Assembly (NCBI GenBank): GCA_910576335.1
Contig: CAJTIU010000004.1
Coordinates: 62,001 to 126,000 of the forward strand
Direction of reading: 5' to 3'
DNA: 64,000 bases
From: Lachnospiraceae bacterium
Lineage (GTDB): Bacteria; Bacillota; Clostridia; Lachnospirales; Lachnospiraceae
Shown here: positions 44,015-53,723 of the stretch, piece after piece
Position numbering within the stretch: the first letter of the stretch is position 1
Layout: the number at the start of each line of letters is the position of its first letter
Translations under genes and position numbers: made by a program
Notes under the pieces: generated by a model
Seen by the model: only the letters and a program-made list of their open reading frames with translations
Databases searched by the model: none
What the model was told of the DNA's origin: nothing

Positions 44015-44353
44015 TTATCTGCTCTTACATGATATGGCTTCCCTTATTCTCTCTGTATCCCATTTCTCTGGAAACAATACCGCCATAATATGAAACGCAT
44101 CTATCAGCCCTGCAATATACGCATGAGTTCCGTATTCAAAATCCTGCTTTTCCCTGCAATCTATAAGATGTTGACAAACTTCCCTCTGTTCCTCCGTCAA
44201 ATCAAGCTGGTTAAAAGCATCCTCCGCATATCCCTCGTCCTTACTATCTTTTTGATAACTGGCATCAGTCTGTAACAGTTTCAATACAGATTCGTCTTTT
44301 AATTTCTCTACTGCTATCTTCACCAGTTCTTTAAAATCCTTATCGTACATCAC
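44015..44353 (-). CDS. Unknown ICE protein, 112 residues
   Basis: MMYDKDFKELVKIAVEKLKDESVLKLLQTD ... QLDLTEEQREVCQHLIDCREKQDFEYGTHAYIAGLIDAFHIMAVLFPE. Helical and acidic. Start overlaps the end of the 65-residue gene upstream. More A+T-rich than the transfer genes. No family assigned. Confidence 0.68.
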   Translation of the reverse strand: MMYDKDFKELVKIAVEKLKDESVLKLLQTDASYQKDSKDEGYAEDAFNQLDLTEEQREVCQHLIDCREKQDFEYGTHAYIAGLIDAFHIMAVLFPEKWDTERIREAISCKSR

Positions 44354-44537
44354 TTCCCCCTGCCAGTTCTACTCTTAATTTTTTAATAGGTGCATGGATA
44401 ACCTTAAAAATAAGTTCGTCAACGCAATCTGTATATCTGCCCTGCTGTATGAGCTGATTCTTCAATTCCACAAGGCTATGTAACAAAATACTCCGTTCCT
44501 CACTATCCACATATAAATGATTTTTCTTTTCTCTCAT
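44340..44537 (-). CDS. 65-residue ICE protein, paralogue of 19394-19591
   Basis: MREKKNHLYVDSEERSILLHSLVELKNQLIQQ ... CVDELIFKVIHAPIKKLRV; start supported by AAGGTTGGTG. First gene of ICE A from its right end. Same length and pattern (VDELI, AP.KK) as 19394-19591. Function unknown. Confidence 0.73.
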   Translation of the reverse strand: MREKKNHLYVDSEERSILLHSLVELKNQLIQQGRYTDCVDELIFKVIHAPIKKLRVELAGGSDVR

Positions 44538-44563
44538 AATCAACACCAACCTTTTTTGATTTA

Positions 44564-44592
44564 ATTATATAGACGGATAGCAGAATGTTCAA
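44564..44592 (-). promoter_or_regulatory. Sigma-A-type promoter at the ICE A right end
   Basis: Minus strand TTGAAC (44592-44587), 17-base spacer, TATAAT (44569-44564). Close to consensus; points into ICE A and lies about 30 bases before the first gene's start. Confidence 0.7.
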
Positions 44593-44615
44593 AGCTGCAA
44601 ATTGGGTCAAAAAAT

Positions 44616-44645
44616 AAGCGTACCACTATTTCTAATGATACGCTT
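44616..44645 (-). terminator. Terminator after ppdK and the recombinase tail
   Basis: Arms AAGCGTATCA/TGGTACGCTT (one G-U pair) followed by ATTTTTTG on the minus strand. It would stop ppdK transcripts before they enter the element. Confidence 0.75.
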
Positions 44646-44653
44646 ATGATTAT

Positions 44654-44798
44654 TTAGATATAAACATCAACGGTCAAATCTTCCCATTGATTTTTTCTAA
44701 GATAGCCACCATTCGCCCTGCGGAAAGCCTGTGCTTCCTCAAAACTTATGGTAAAAGTCCAGAATGGTTTTCGCCTATCTTTGTGATATAGCCGCCTG
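44654..44798 (-). pseudogene. Serine-recombinase C-terminal tail left at the ppdK junction
   Basis: From the core at 44788-44798, read in the same frame as the ICE A recombinase, comes RRLYHKDRRKPFWTFTISF, then EEAQAFRRANGG and DLTVDVYI. This matches the last part of the recombinase at 1282-3231 (FCTLTVSREDVRAFMAERPEY ... VKVYI). 45 tail residues versus 49, both ending V-Y-I and followed by a terminator. No start codon or recombinase body is present. It is interpreted as the native tail of the ICE A enzyme, rejoined when the element circularises. Confidence 0.8.
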
Positions 44799-47399
44799 CG
44801 CTGCCGCGAGCCTTGCAATTGGTACACGGAACGGTGAGCAGGATACATAATCCAGGCCAATCTTATTGCAGAACTCTACAGAGCTCGGATCTCCGCCATG
44901 CTCGCCGCAGATACCAATGTGAAGCTTCGGATTTGCCGGCTTACCTAATTTAATAGCAGTCTCCATCAACTTGCCGACGCCTGTCTGGTCAAGCTTAGCA
45001 AACGGGTCATTCTCGTAAATCTTAGCGTCATAGTATCCTTCAAGGAACTTACCAGCGTCATCACGGGAGAATCCGAAGGTCATCTGTGTCAGATCGTTTG
45101 TACCGAAGCAGAAGAAATCAGCTTCTTTCGCAATCTCATCTGCTGTCAGAGCTGCTCTCGGAATCTCAATCATCGTACCAACTTCATACTCAAGTTCAAT
45201 ATCTGCTGCCGCAATCTCTGCATCTGCAGTCTCGACAACAAACTTCTTCACATACTTAAGCTCCTTGATATCGCCAATCAGCGGAATCATGATCTCCGGC
45301 TTAACCGCCCATTCCGGATGGGCCTTCTTCACATTGATCGCCGCACGGATTACAGCTTTTGTCTGCATCTTGGCAATCTCAGGATAAGTAACTGCAAGAC
45401 GGCATCCACGATGTCCCATCATTGGGTTGAATTCGTGGAGGGAATCAATCAGTGTCTTGATGTCCTCTACGGATTTGCCCTGGGTGTCAGCAAGCTTCTT
45501 AATATCCTCTTCCTCAGTCGGAACGAACTCGTGAAGCGGCGGGTCAAGGAAACGAATGGTAACCGGATTTCCTTCCAGCGCGGTATAAAGAGCCTCAAAG
45601 TCTCCCTGCTGATAGGGCAGAATCTTCTCAAGAGCTGCCTCTCTCTCCTCTACAGTATCAGAGCAGATCATCTCACGGAATGCAGCAATTCTGTCCTCCT
45701 CGAAGAACATGTGCTCTGTACGGCAAAGACCAATACCCTCTGCGCCGAGCTCAACAGCCTTTTTCGCGTCTGCCGGTGTATCCGCATTGGTACGTACCTT
45801 TAATCTTCTGTACTTATCTGCCCATGCCATGATTCTTCCGAACTCACCGGCAATCTTAGCATCAACAGTAGGAATAATTCCGTCATAGATGTTACCTGTT
45901 GTACCATCAATGGAGATCGGATCTCCTTCATGGAATTCCTTTCCTGCCAGTGTAAACTTCTTATTCTCCTCGTCCATAGCGATGTCGCCGCATCCAGATA
46001 CACAGCATGTACCCATTCCACGCGCAACAACGGCTGCATGGCTTGTCATGCCTCCGCGTACAGTCAGGATACCCTGTGAAGACTTCATACCTGTGATATC
46101 CTCTGGTGATGTCTCAAGACGTACAAGAACAACCTTCTCTCCTCTTGCATGCCACTCTACAGCATCCTCTGCCGTAAATACAACCTTGCCGCATGCTGCT
46201 CCCGGAGAAGCGCCAAGACCTTTGCCCATCGGCGTAGCTGCCTTAAGTGCAGCAGTGTCAAACTGTGGGTGAAGCAGTGTATCCAAATTACGCGGATCAA
46301 TCATGGCAACTGCCTCTTCTTCTGTTCTCATGCCCTCGTCAACAAGGTCACACGCAATCTTAAGAGCCGCCTGTGCAGTTCTCTTACCATTACGTGTCTG
46401 CAACATGTACAGCTTGCCGTGTTCTACGGTAAACTCCATATCCTGCATATCTCTATAGTGATTCTCAAGAGTCTCACAAACCTTCTTAAACTGAACAAAT
46501 GCCTCTGGGAACTTCTGTTCCATCTCGGAGATATGCATTGGTGTACGGACACCTGCAACTACGTCCTCACCCTGTGCATTTGTCAGAAATTCTCCAAACA
46601 GGCCGTTCTCTCCTGTAGCCGGGTCACGGGTAAATGCAACACCTGTACCACAGTCATCGCCCATGTTGCCAAATGCCATGGACTGTACGTTAACAGCTGT
46701 TCCCCAGGAATACGGAATATCATTGTCACGACGGTATACATTGGCTCTCGGGTTGTCCCAGGAACGGAATACAGCCTTGATTGCTCCCATCAGCTGCTCC
46801 TTCGGGTCAGACGGGAAGTCCTGTCCGATCTTTTCCTTATACTCTGCCTTAAACTGTCCTGCAAGACTCTTAAGATCCTCTGCGGTAAGCTCAACATCCT
46901 GCTTAACACCCTTCTCTTCTTTCATCTTGTCGATCAGCTCTTCAAAGTATTTCTTTCCAACTTCCATAACTACGTCAGAATACATCTGGATAAATCTTCT
47001 GTAGCAGTCCCATGCCCAGCGCGGGTTGCCGGATTTCTCTGCCAGCACCTCTACAACATCCTCGTTAAGACCAAGGTTCAGGATTGTGTCCATCATACCC
47101 GGCATGGATGCTCTGGCACCGGAGCGTACAGAAACAAGAAGCGGATTCTCTTTATCTCCGAATTTCTTTTCTGTAATAGCCTCCATCTTCGTAACGGCTT
47201 CCATGATCTGCTCCATAATCTCGTCATTGATTGTCCTGCCGTCCTCATAGTACTGTGTGCAGGCCTCTGTTGTGATCGTGAAGCCCTGGGGTACCGGAAG
47301 ACCCAGGCTTGTCATCTCGGCAAGGTTCGCACCCTTACCGCCGAGAAGATTTCTCATGGTCGCGTTACCTTCTGTAAACATATAAACCCATTTTGCCAT
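44775..47399 (-). CDS. ppdK: Pyruvate, phosphate dikinase
   Basis: 874 residues. Interconverts pyruvate, ATP and Pi with PEP, AMP and PPi; in anaerobes it often runs toward pyruvate in glycolysis or toward PEP. ATP-grasp N-terminal domain (GGKGANLAEM), phospho-His in GGMTSHAAVVARGMG (His about 455), C-terminal TIM barrel with CGEHGGDPSS (Cys about 831). The last residues AAISQR and the stop lie past the 11-bp core (44788-44798), so the final codons come from ICE A DNA. Without ICE A the junction with the ICE B tail would read AAINN and stop. AGGAGG before the ATG. Confidence 0.97.
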   Translation of the reverse strand: MAKWVYMFTEGNATMRNLLGGKGANLAEMTSLGLPVPQGFTITTEACTQYYEDGRTINDEIMEQIMEAVTKMEAITEKKFGDKENPLLVSVRSGARASMPGMMDTILNLGLNEDVVEVLAEKSGNPRWAWDCYRRFIQMYSDVVMEVGKKYFEELIDKMKEEKGVKQDVELTAEDLKSLAGQFKAEYKEKIGQDFPSDPKEQLMGAIKAVFRSWDNPRANVYRRDNDIPYSWGTAVNVQSMAFGNMGDDCGTGVAFTRDPATGENGLFGEFLTNAQGEDVVAGVRTPMHISEMEQKFPEAFVQFKKVCETLENHYRDMQDMEFTVEHGKLYMLQTRNGKRTAQAALKIACDLVDEGMRTEEEAVAMIDPRNLDTLLHPQFDTAALKAATPMGKGLGASPGAACGKVVFTAEDAVEWHARGEKVVLVRLETSPEDITGMKSSQGILTVRGGMTSHAAVVARGMGTCCVSGCGDIAMDEENKKFTLAGKEFHEGDPISIDGTTGNIYDGIIPTVDAKIAGEFGRIMAWADKYRRLKVRTNADTPADAKKAVELGAEGIGLCRTEHMFFEEDRIAAFREMICSDTVEEREAALEKILPYQQGDFEALYTALEGNPVTIRFLDPPLHEFVPTEEEDIKKLADTQGKSVEDIKTLIDSLHEFNPMMGHRGCRLAVTYPEIAKMQTKAVIRAAINVKKAHPEWAVKPEIMIPLIGDIKELKYVKKFVVETADAEIAAADIELEYEVGTMIEIPRAALTADEIAKEADFFCFGTNDLTQMTFGFSRDDAGKFLEGYYDAKIYENDPFAKLDQTGVGKLMETAIKLGKPANPKLHIGICGEHGGDPSSVEFCNKIGLDYVSCSPFRVPIARLAAAQAAISQR
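44788..44798 (-). other. Right attachment core (ppdK/ICE A junction)
   Basis: CAGGCGGCTAT, identical to 1428-1438. In ppdK frame it encodes Gln-Ala-Ala; in recombinase frame it encodes RRL. The chromosome is to the right. Confidence 0.75.
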
Positions 47400-47626
47400 T
47401 TTGTCATGACCTCCTAAAAACTAAATATTTTTTTAAGTCGCATATATTATTTTACTGTTTTTGCCAGTATTCGTCAAGAGTTTCCGGGAAGATACAGGTA
47501 AAAAGCATTGTATTCATTACTATTCACGGAGCCGTGCACCCCGCTGCGCGGCATCCGAGCCGGTAAAGTGGTGGTTTCCGGCATCCAGCCCCTCGCTGAA
47601 AGCGACTTTTAAACGGGTTGGATGCG
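47400..47626. other. Intergenic region with degenerate repeat
   Basis: Contains the ppdK leader with AGGAGG, then ACTATTCACGG and GGTTGGATGCGTTAC. The same words occur near 49691 and 63405-63455, so this is a decayed intergenic repeat. No gene seen. Confidence 0.45.
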
Positions 47627-48235
47627 TTACTTTTTTTCCTCCATCAGATAACGCAAAAACTCAGCCGCCAGCCCCTGATTTTTGCAGTTTACAGATACAG
47701 CCACGTAGATTTTATCATACTGTACCATCTTCTTTCTTCCAGGCAGGCTGTCTGCTCCCAGGCAGACCGCGTCAGAAAGCACCTGGCCCCCAAAGGCCTC
47801 TGCCTCTTCCCCCAGCAGCTCCTTCACATTTAGAAACCCGTCCTGACTGCTGTATTCTTCATAAATCCCCTCGGAACAGATAAGGACATCCAGCGCCTCC
47901 GCACCCATAAGAGTTGTAAGGGCAGTCGTAAGAGAACTGCCGCTGCTTTCGTCAGGGAGATTCGCTTTTACACGGATTTCCCCGTCCTTCTTCGTGACTC
48001 CCGCATATCTGGCAAAATCCTGTGCAAACTCCACAGCCTGATTATGATCGCCTCCCACAACTGCCACATTTAACAGAACAGTGGTATGCATTCCCCTGTA
48101 CATCATAATTCCGATTCCGGCCGCGGCAAAAAGAATCAGAAGCCCTGCAAACCATGTCTTATAATACATCCACAGGTATTCCATCTTCTTTCCCGGCGTC
48201 ATCGCTTTAAAAAGTTTCTTCTGCTCCTGATCCAT
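47627..48235 (-). CDS. Membrane-anchored protein of unknown function
   Basis: 202 residues from MDQEQKKLFKAMTPGKKMEYLWMYYKTW, one membrane segment (about 30-52), then an extracytoplasmic domain with DALDV-type beta blocks (EALDVLICSEGIYEEY, VSVNCKNQGLAAEFLRYL). Resembles DUF-type lipobox-free substrate-binding-like proteins of Lachnospiraceae. Not recognised further. Confidence 0.72.
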   Translation of the reverse strand: MDQEQKKLFKAMTPGKKMEYLWMYYKTWFAGLLILFAAAGIGIMMYRGMHTTVLLNVAVVGGDHNQAVEFAQDFARYAGVTKKDGEIRVKANLPDESSGSSLTTALTTLMGAEALDVLICSEGIYEEYSSQDGFLNVKELLGEEAEAFGGQVLSDAVCLGADSLPGRKKMVQYDKIYVAVSVNCKNQGLAAEFLRYLMEEKK

Positions 48236-48335
48236 CTGCACTTCCCTTTCTTCGTCCCTGATGCAAATGATGCAGCCGTAGGGAGGTCATGCTTTTTCAT
48301 GCGGACACGAAATGCATGACCCTTTGCCGCCTGCA

Positions 48336-49643
48336 TCATACAAATTCTTTTATCTTTACCGGAATACCTCCGTGCGTCCTGGAGTATTCCGCTGCCAGCG
48401 CACAGTAGTGGCTCTCTAAAGAGCGGTCAAGAGATGTGATATACGCACTCTCTCTTTTCTCTCCCCGGACCAGATCCAGGAATTCTTCTGTCAGAACCTG
48501 GTCTCCCCCGCCGTGGCCGGAAAAGTCATTCGAAAGACTCATGACATCAATTCTCTCCTCCGTCACCTCTGCACCAAATCTGCGTACCACAAGCCCGCAT
48601 TTTTCCGGCTCTTGTACATTCATGTTGACAATCAGCTCTCCCTCTGTCCCCATGAATCTGGCATATCTGGCAACATCTGGCGTGAAAGCACACATCGTAA
48701 AACTCATGGTCGTGCCGTCTGTCATGTTCATGTTCACAACCTGGTGATCCACCACATTATTATCACAATGATACACGCATCTTCCGTAGTCTCCTGTCTT
48801 AAGCGCCTCCACAATCTTCTCCTCCGTCGGCCCGGACGGAACAAGGACATTCAGGGGCCATCCGCGGTTTCCTCTGCGGAATCCTGTAAGCTTATTATCC
48901 AGGTAGATGCTCTCCGCGTCAAAAGGACATCCTTCCTTTGCCCTGCATCCGTCAAGGCAGCGCTTCCCGGCGCCCTCCGGCGCTTTTTCAGGTTTAAACA
49001 GATAGGTACCGCCATATGAGGATACCGATTCACATGTCTTGTCTGCAAGCCAGGGATAGAGATCCATATCATGGCAGCATTTCTGCAGAATCATGGGACT
49101 GGACTTTTCTGAATTGGCCCAGTTTCCCCGCACAAAGCTGTGAGCCTGGTGGAACCATCCTACATTCTCTGTGGCCGTAATTGAAACTACATCACCGATA
49201 CTTCCGCCATCTAACAGCTCTTTCACCTTCCGGTAGATGGGCGTATACCTGAGCACATGACAAACAATCACCATTCGCCCGCATCTTCTGGCTGTTTCTG
49301 CAAGCCTGACGCATTCGGAAAGCTTTGGCGAAACAGGTTTCTCCAAAAGGACATGATATCCCTTTTCCAGCGCCAGTACCGCATGGTCCACATGCTGCCT
49401 GTCCTGGGTAGCGATAATGACGGCATCTGCAAGCCTCTCCTGCTTAAGAAGCTCCTCGCCGCTCCCAAAACAGGCTCCCTCACACAGGTCATACTCCATT
49501 GCCATCAGCGCAGTCTTTTCCGGATCCGTGTCCGCCACGGCAATAATCTTCATTTTATCCGGATACAGCTTCGATGCCTTCGCATAAACATCCCTTCCCC
49601 TGTTTCCAAGACCGATAATTGCAATCTCTGCACATTTCTTCAT
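48336..49643 (-). CDS. Gfo/Idh/MocA-family oxidoreductase
   Basis: NAD(P)-dependent oxidoreductase, 435 residues. Rossmann start IAIIGLGNRGRD (G.G..G), conserved EKPVSP (catalytic Lys), then the C-terminal Gfo/Idh domain with CCHDMDLYPW. Contains a Cys-rich insert CLDGCRAKEGCPFDAE (about 225-245), probably metal-binding. Substrate probably a sugar or inositol derivative; not determinable here. ATG at 49643 chosen since AAGGACGG precedes it; an ATG at 49664 has no site. Confidence 0.88.
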   Translation of the reverse strand: MKKCAEIAIIGLGNRGRDVYAKASKLYPDKMKIIAVADTDPEKTALMAMEYDLCEGACFGSGEELLKQERLADAVIIATQDRQHVDHAVLALEKGYHVLLEKPVSPKLSECVRLAETARRCGRMVIVCHVLRYTPIYRKVKELLDGGSIGDVVSITATENVGWFHQAHSFVRGNWANSEKSSPMILQKCCHDMDLYPWLADKTCESVSSYGGTYLFKPEKAPEGAGKRCLDGCRAKEGCPFDAESIYLDNKLTGFRRGNRGWPLNVLVPSGPTEEKIVEALKTGDYGRCVYHCDNNVVDHQVVNMNMTDGTTMSFTMCAFTPDVARYARFMGTEGELIVNMNVQEPEKCGLVVRRFGAEVTEERIDVMSLSNDFSGHGGGDQVLTEEFLDLVRGEKRESAYITSLDRSLESHYCALAAEYSRTHGGIPVKIKEFV

Positions 49644-49757
49644 CTTATTCACCGTCCTTCCCATGACTCTGATACTGCCGGTAAATGGTTACTATTCACG
49701 GCCTGGGAGGCCGCTCATAGCAACGATCCGGGGCGTTATTTTAAGTTTTGCTGCGCG

Positions 49758-51155
49758 CTACATTTTTTTCAAAAAGAGCTTATATCCTTTATAGGCCTCA
49801 TACACATCCGCTTTGCTTGATGCCTCCCAGGGCGCATGCATAGACAGGATTGAGACTCCGCTGTCCACAACCTCCATGCCATAATTTGCCATGATATAAG
49901 CGATCGTTCCGCCTCCGCCTACATCCACCTTGCCCAGCTCTGCAAACTGGTAAGCAACATTCCCTTCATCCATAACCCTCCGGATCTGCGCCAGGAATTC
50001 CGCATTGGCATCATTTGACCCGCTCTTTCCCCGGCTTCCGGTAAACTTGTTAAATACGAGCCCTTTTGAGAAGAAAGAAGAGCTTCTCTTCTCGAAGCAT
50101 TCTGCAAACATCGGATCGAATCCTGCGCTTACATCAGAAGAAAGCATTTTTGAATTCTGAAGCGCTCTTCTGATCTTAAGCTCTGATTCGCTTCCTGACA
50201 GTGCCACAAGCTCTGCCACCGTATTTTCAAAAAATCTGGAATGCATACCAGTCGCACCAACGCTTCCGATCTCTTCCTTATCTACTAAAATACAGCAGGC
50301 AGTCCTCTTAACATCCTCTACATCCAGAATAGCAAAAAGAGATGTAAAAGCACATACTCTGTCATCCTGTCCGTATCCAAGAATCATGCTTCTGTCGATT
50401 CCAAGGTCTCTTGCCTTCCCTGCCGGAACAATCTCCAGCTCTGCAGATATAAAATCCTCTTCCTCAATGTCATAGTGCTTCTTTAAGATCGCCATGACAT
50501 TTTTCTTTACGGCATCCTTCTCCTCCTTATCAAGAGCTGGATCCTTTTCAATCGGACGACTTCCGATCAGCAGATCAAGCTTCTCGCCTTCAATAACCTC
50601 TTTGGCCTTTTTCTCCATCTGATCTGCCGCAAGGTGCACCAGCAGATCTGTGATGACAAATACCGGATCCTCCTCTTTCTCTCCGATATTCACCTGCACA
50701 ACCGTACCGTCCTTTTTGGCAATCACGCCGTGTAACGCAAGGGGGATTGCAACCCACTGATATTTCTTAATACCGCCGTAGTAATGTGTATCAAAATATG
50801 CAAACTCCTCATTTTCATAGAGCGGGTTCTGCTTAACATCAATGCGCGGCGAATCAATATGAGCCCCCAAAATATTCATACCATTCTCGAGCGGCTCATC
50901 TCCGATATGGAAAAGTGCAACCATCTTATCCATGCAAACTGCATACACCTTATCACCGGACTTCAGGGGTCCGCCAGACTGTGTAATCTCTTTTAAATCT
51001 CTGTAGCCTCTCTCCTTTGCCATCTGAACCGTAAGACTGACACATTCACGCTCCGTCTTACCCTGATCCAGGCAGGATTTGTACAGGTCATTTACTTTCT
51101 CAAGCTCCTGAAGCTCCTCTTTGGCATAGGCGTTCCAAACATTTTTCAATTCCAT
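49758..51155 (-). CDS. apeA: M18-family aminopeptidase
   Basis: 465 residues. Zinc aminopeptidase of the M18 group, releasing N-terminal (often acidic) residues from peptides. Metal ligands and catalytic residues: LGAHIDSPR (His), YGQDDRVCA (Asp), DKEEIGSVGA (Glu-Glu), and SMHAPWE (His) near the end. Complete. Single gene with no operon partner obvious. Confidence 0.94.
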   Translation of the reverse strand: MELKNVWNAYAKEELQELEKVNDLYKSCLDQGKTERECVSLTVQMAKERGYRDLKEITQSGGPLKSGDKVYAVCMDKMVALFHIGDEPLENGMNILGAHIDSPRIDVKQNPLYENEEFAYFDTHYYGGIKKYQWVAIPLALHGVIAKKDGTVVQVNIGEKEEDPVFVITDLLVHLAADQMEKKAKEVIEGEKLDLLIGSRPIEKDPALDKEEKDAVKKNVMAILKKHYDIEEEDFISAELEIVPAGKARDLGIDRSMILGYGQDDRVCAFTSLFAILDVEDVKRTACCILVDKEEIGSVGATGMHSRFFENTVAELVALSGSESELKIRRALQNSKMLSSDVSAGFDPMFAECFEKRSSSFFSKGLVFNKFTGSRGKSGSNDANAEFLAQIRRVMDEGNVAYQFAELGKVDVGGGGTIAYIMANYGMEVVDSGVSILSMHAPWEASSKADVYEAYKGYKLFLKKM

Positions 51156-51225
51156 CTTACTATAATTCCCCTTTCTTTATATAGTCTCAGCTATATAGTA
51201 TATCATATATTTTTTCTTTTACAAG

Positions 51226-51408
51226 AGTCGGGGACGGGGTAAAATTAATTTTACCCCGTCCCCGTTACTGTTCACTCCGTTCACAGTAACATTCGCAAAT
51301 CCATTTAAAATTCGCTTCGCGAATGGGATTTGCTCACTCCTGAATCATTTTCTTACGGACTTTGCAGTAAATGCAAAATCCTGTGTGAACAGTAACCCGT
51401 CCCCGACT
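51226..51408. repeat. 183-bp element with terminal inverted repeats and a perfect 34-bp palindrome
   Basis: Ends AGTCGGGGACGGG (51226-51238) and CCCGTCCCCGACT (51396-51408). At its left end 51230-51263 is a perfect palindrome with arms GGGGACGGGGTAAAATT. Interior carries GTTACTGTTCAC and a copy facing the other way. MITE-like; no ORF. Confidence 0.7.
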
Positions 51409-51411
51409 GTT

Positions 51412-52605
51412 TTACTTCATCTCTTCCCTGACTTCCTTAAAGCATTTTACAATAAAGTCTATGTCTTCCTTCGTATGACCGGCGCATACCTGCGTACGGA
51501 TCCTTGCCTTGCCCTTCGGTACGACCGGATAGGAGAAGGCTACTACATACACGCCCTTTTCCATCATCCTCTTTGCAAATTCTGCTGCCGTCTTTTCATC
51601 ATACAGCATGACCGGCACACAAGGATGAGTTCCCGGAATAATGTCAAAGCCATTGTCCTCCAGCTCCTTCCGGTAATATGCGGTTACGTCCTCCAGGTGG
51701 TCGCGAAGCTCAGTGCTCTCATCCAGCATATCAAATAATTCGATGCTTGCTCCTGCAATCGCCGGTGCAAGGGAATTAGAGAATAAGTACGGGCGGCTTC
51801 TCTGGCGCAGAAGGTCAATGATCTCCCTGCGTCCGGAGGTGTATCCGCCTGACGCTCCTCCAAGGGCTTTTCCCAGTGTTCCCGTGATAATATCCACACG
51901 GCCCTGGACGCCGCAGTACTCCGGCGTACCGCGTCCTGTCTTTCCCACAAATCCCACTGCATGGCTGTCGTCAACCATCACAAGGGCATTATACTGATCT
52001 GCAAGGTCGCATACCCCTTTCAGGTTACAGATAATACCGTCCATGGAAAATACGCCGTCGGTGGCAATCAGCTTAATGCGGGCTCCCGCCTCGTCGGCCT
52101 CCTTAAGCTTTGTCTCCAGGTCTTCCATGTTGTTATTCTTATAGCGGAAACGCTTTGCCTTGCACAGCCTCACACCATCGATAATCGAAGCGTGGTTCAG
52201 CTCATCGCTGATCACTGCATCCTCAGCCGTCAGAATCGTCTCAAACAGACCGCCGTTTGCGTCAAAGCAGGAGGAATAGAGGATTGTATCATCTGTTCCC
52301 AGAAAGTCTGAGATCTTCTTTTCAAGCCTTTTATGTATATCCTGCGTACCGCAGATGAAACGTACGGAAGCAACGCCGTAGCCCTTCTCATCATAGGTTC
52401 TCTTCGCCGCCTCGATTAGGCGGGGGCTGTCGCCGAGGCCAAGGTAATTATTTGCACACATGCACAGAAGCTCTCTTCCGTCCTCCATCTTCACCCTTGC
52501 TCCCTGGGGAGATACAAAAGGCGCTTCGCCCTTAAAAAGGCCTGCCTCCCTGATTCCTTCTACTTCTTTTGTATAAATATTTAAAATATCATCTTTTCTT
52601 GCCAT
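51412..52605 (-). CDS. kbl: Glycine C-acetyltransferase
   Basis: 397 residues. PLP enzyme that splits 2-amino-3-ketobutyrate with CoA into glycine and acetyl-CoA. PLP lysine in [14 protein letters not shown] (about 245), cofactor-binding [19 protein letters not shown]. Operon with tdh directly upstream; together they degrade threonine to glycine. Confidence 0.95.
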   Translation of the reverse strand: MARKDDILNIYTKEVEGIREAGLFKGEAPFVSPQGARVKMEDGRELLCMCANNYLGLGDSPRLIEAAKRTYDEKGYGVASVRFICGTQDIHKRLEKKISDFLGTDDTILYSSCFDANGGLFETILTAEDAVISDELNHASIIDGVRLCKAKRFRYKNNNMEDLETKLKEADEAGARIKLIATDGVFSMDGIICNLKGVCDLADQYNALVMVDDSHAVGFVGKTGRGTPEYCGVQGRVDIITGTLGKALGGASGGYTSGRREIIDLLRQRSRPYLFSNSLAPAIAGASIELFDMLDESTELRDHLEDVTAYYRKELEDNGFDIIPGTHPCVPVMLYDEKTAAEFAKRMMEKGVYVVAFSYPVVPKGKARIRTQVCAGHTKEDIDFIVKCFKEVREEMK

Positions 52606-52661
52606 CTTTTCTTCTCTCTTTCTTGTTAACTGTTCGTGTAACTACCGGGTTCGTATATCTA

Positions 52662-53723
52662 CTAATCATTCACATGGGCCCAGTCCAAAATTACCTTTCC
52701 TGACTTTCCGGAAATCATTGCCTCAAAGCCCTTTTCATAATCTTTGATGTCAAAATGATGTGTAATGATCGGAGAGATGTCTAATCCCGCCTGAACCATG
52801 GTAGACATCTTGTACCAGGTATCCCACACCTTTCTTCCATAGATTCCCCGGATATTCAGCCCGTTAAATATCACGGTCTCAAGATCTACGACCGCGTCCG
52901 TTCTCTGCAGACCCAGCAGGGCGATATTCCCGCCATGCTTCATATTATGGATCATCTGATGCAGCCCTGCCTGCGATCCGGACATCTCCAGGCCGACATC
53001 AAACCCTTCCGTCATGCCGATATCCTTCATGACCTCTTCAAGCTTCTCTTCCTTTAAATTCACGGTTCTCGTTGCGCCAAGCTTTTCTGCAAGTTCAAGA
53101 CGGTATGGATTCATATCCGTGATAACGACATGTCTCGCCCCTGAGAACTTTGCAATGGCTGCTGCCATACATCCGATAGGACCCGCTCCTGCCACGAGCA
53201 CATCCTCTCCCAGCATCTCAAAGGACAATGCTGTGTGTGTGGCATTTCCAAAGGGATCAAAGATGGCATACATCTCCTCTGGAATCGCCGGATTGCATGG
53301 CCATACATTACAGGACGGAATCACAAGATACTCTGCAAATGCGCCGTTCCTGTTAACGCCTACGCCCTTTGCATCCTTGCAGTTCTCCTTGTGCCCCTCC
53401 AGGCAGTTACGGCATTTTCCGCACGTGATGTGTCCTTCCCCTGACACTAGATCCCCAATCTGAAAACCACGTACTCCTTCGCCCTTTTCCACGACTTCCC
53501 CAACATACTCATGACCTGCGGTCAGTCCAACCGGAATTGTGTGCTGTGCCCAGTCATTCCACTGGTAAATATGCACATCCGTACCGCAGATGGCGGTCTT
53601 GTGAATCTTAATCTTCACATCATTCGGCCCCACTCCCGGTACCGGCACACGCTTCATCCACAGTCCTTCCTCGGGCTTCTCCTTCACAAGCGCCCACATT
53701 AATCCATCATTTGCTGCACTCAA
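52662..53723 (-). CDS. tdh: L-threonine 3-dehydrogenase
   Basis: 353 residues, zinc-dependent medium-chain dehydrogenase. Catalytic zinc site AICGTDVH and GHEYVGEV, structural cysteines [15 protein letters not shown], Rossmann [10 protein letters not shown]. Starts at TTG with GGGAGG 8 bases before. Produces 2-amino-3-ketobutyrate for the adjacent kbl. 190 bases upstream to the next gene hold its likely promoter. Confidence 0.94.
   Translation of the reverse strand: MSAANDGLMWALVKEKPEEGLWMKRVPVPGVGPNDVKIKIHKTAICGTDVHIYQWNDWAQHTIPVGLTAGHEYVGEVVEKGEGVRGFQIGDLVSGEGHITCGKCRNCLEGHKENCKDAKGVGVNRNGAFAEYLVIPSCNVWPCNPAIPEEMYAIFDPFGNATHTALSFEMLGEDVLVAGAGPIGCMAAAIAKFSGARHVVITDMNPYRLELAEKLGATRTVNLKEEKLEEVMKDIGMTEGFDVGLEMSGSQAGLHQMIHNMKHGGNIALLGLQRTDAVVDLETVIFNGLNIRGIYGRKVWDTWYKMSTMVQAGLDISPIITHHFDIKDYEKGFEAMISGKSGKVILDWAHVND

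Larger units (their letters stand above)
1428..44798. mobile_element. Complete Tn1549-type ICE (ICE A), about 43.4 kb
   Basis: Bounded by identical 11-bp cores. It contains a full conjugation set: MobC, relaxase, VirD4 coupling protein, VirB4 ATPase, VirB6-like protein, PrgI, pilin, lysozyme/CHAP hydrolase. It also has partition genes, a serine recombinase at the left end, and cargo (VncRS-like/ABC module, A+T-rich gene at 24755-25531, sortase and adhesin). The genes run leftward except for the XRE regulator at 9670. Nothing in the conjugation genes looks broken, so it may be active. Confidence 0.85.

Noticed and set aside
44654-44860. Treating the 68-codon frame at the ppdK end as a small intact gene
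   Set aside because: Its first 20 codons are the ppdK coding DNA in another frame, and only the part after the core resembles a recombinase; so it is a detached tail.
46149-47417. 422-codon plus-strand frame opposite ppdK
   Set aside because: Antisense to a well-conserved enzyme gene; Cys/Leu/His-rich translation with no recognisable domain or ribosome site.
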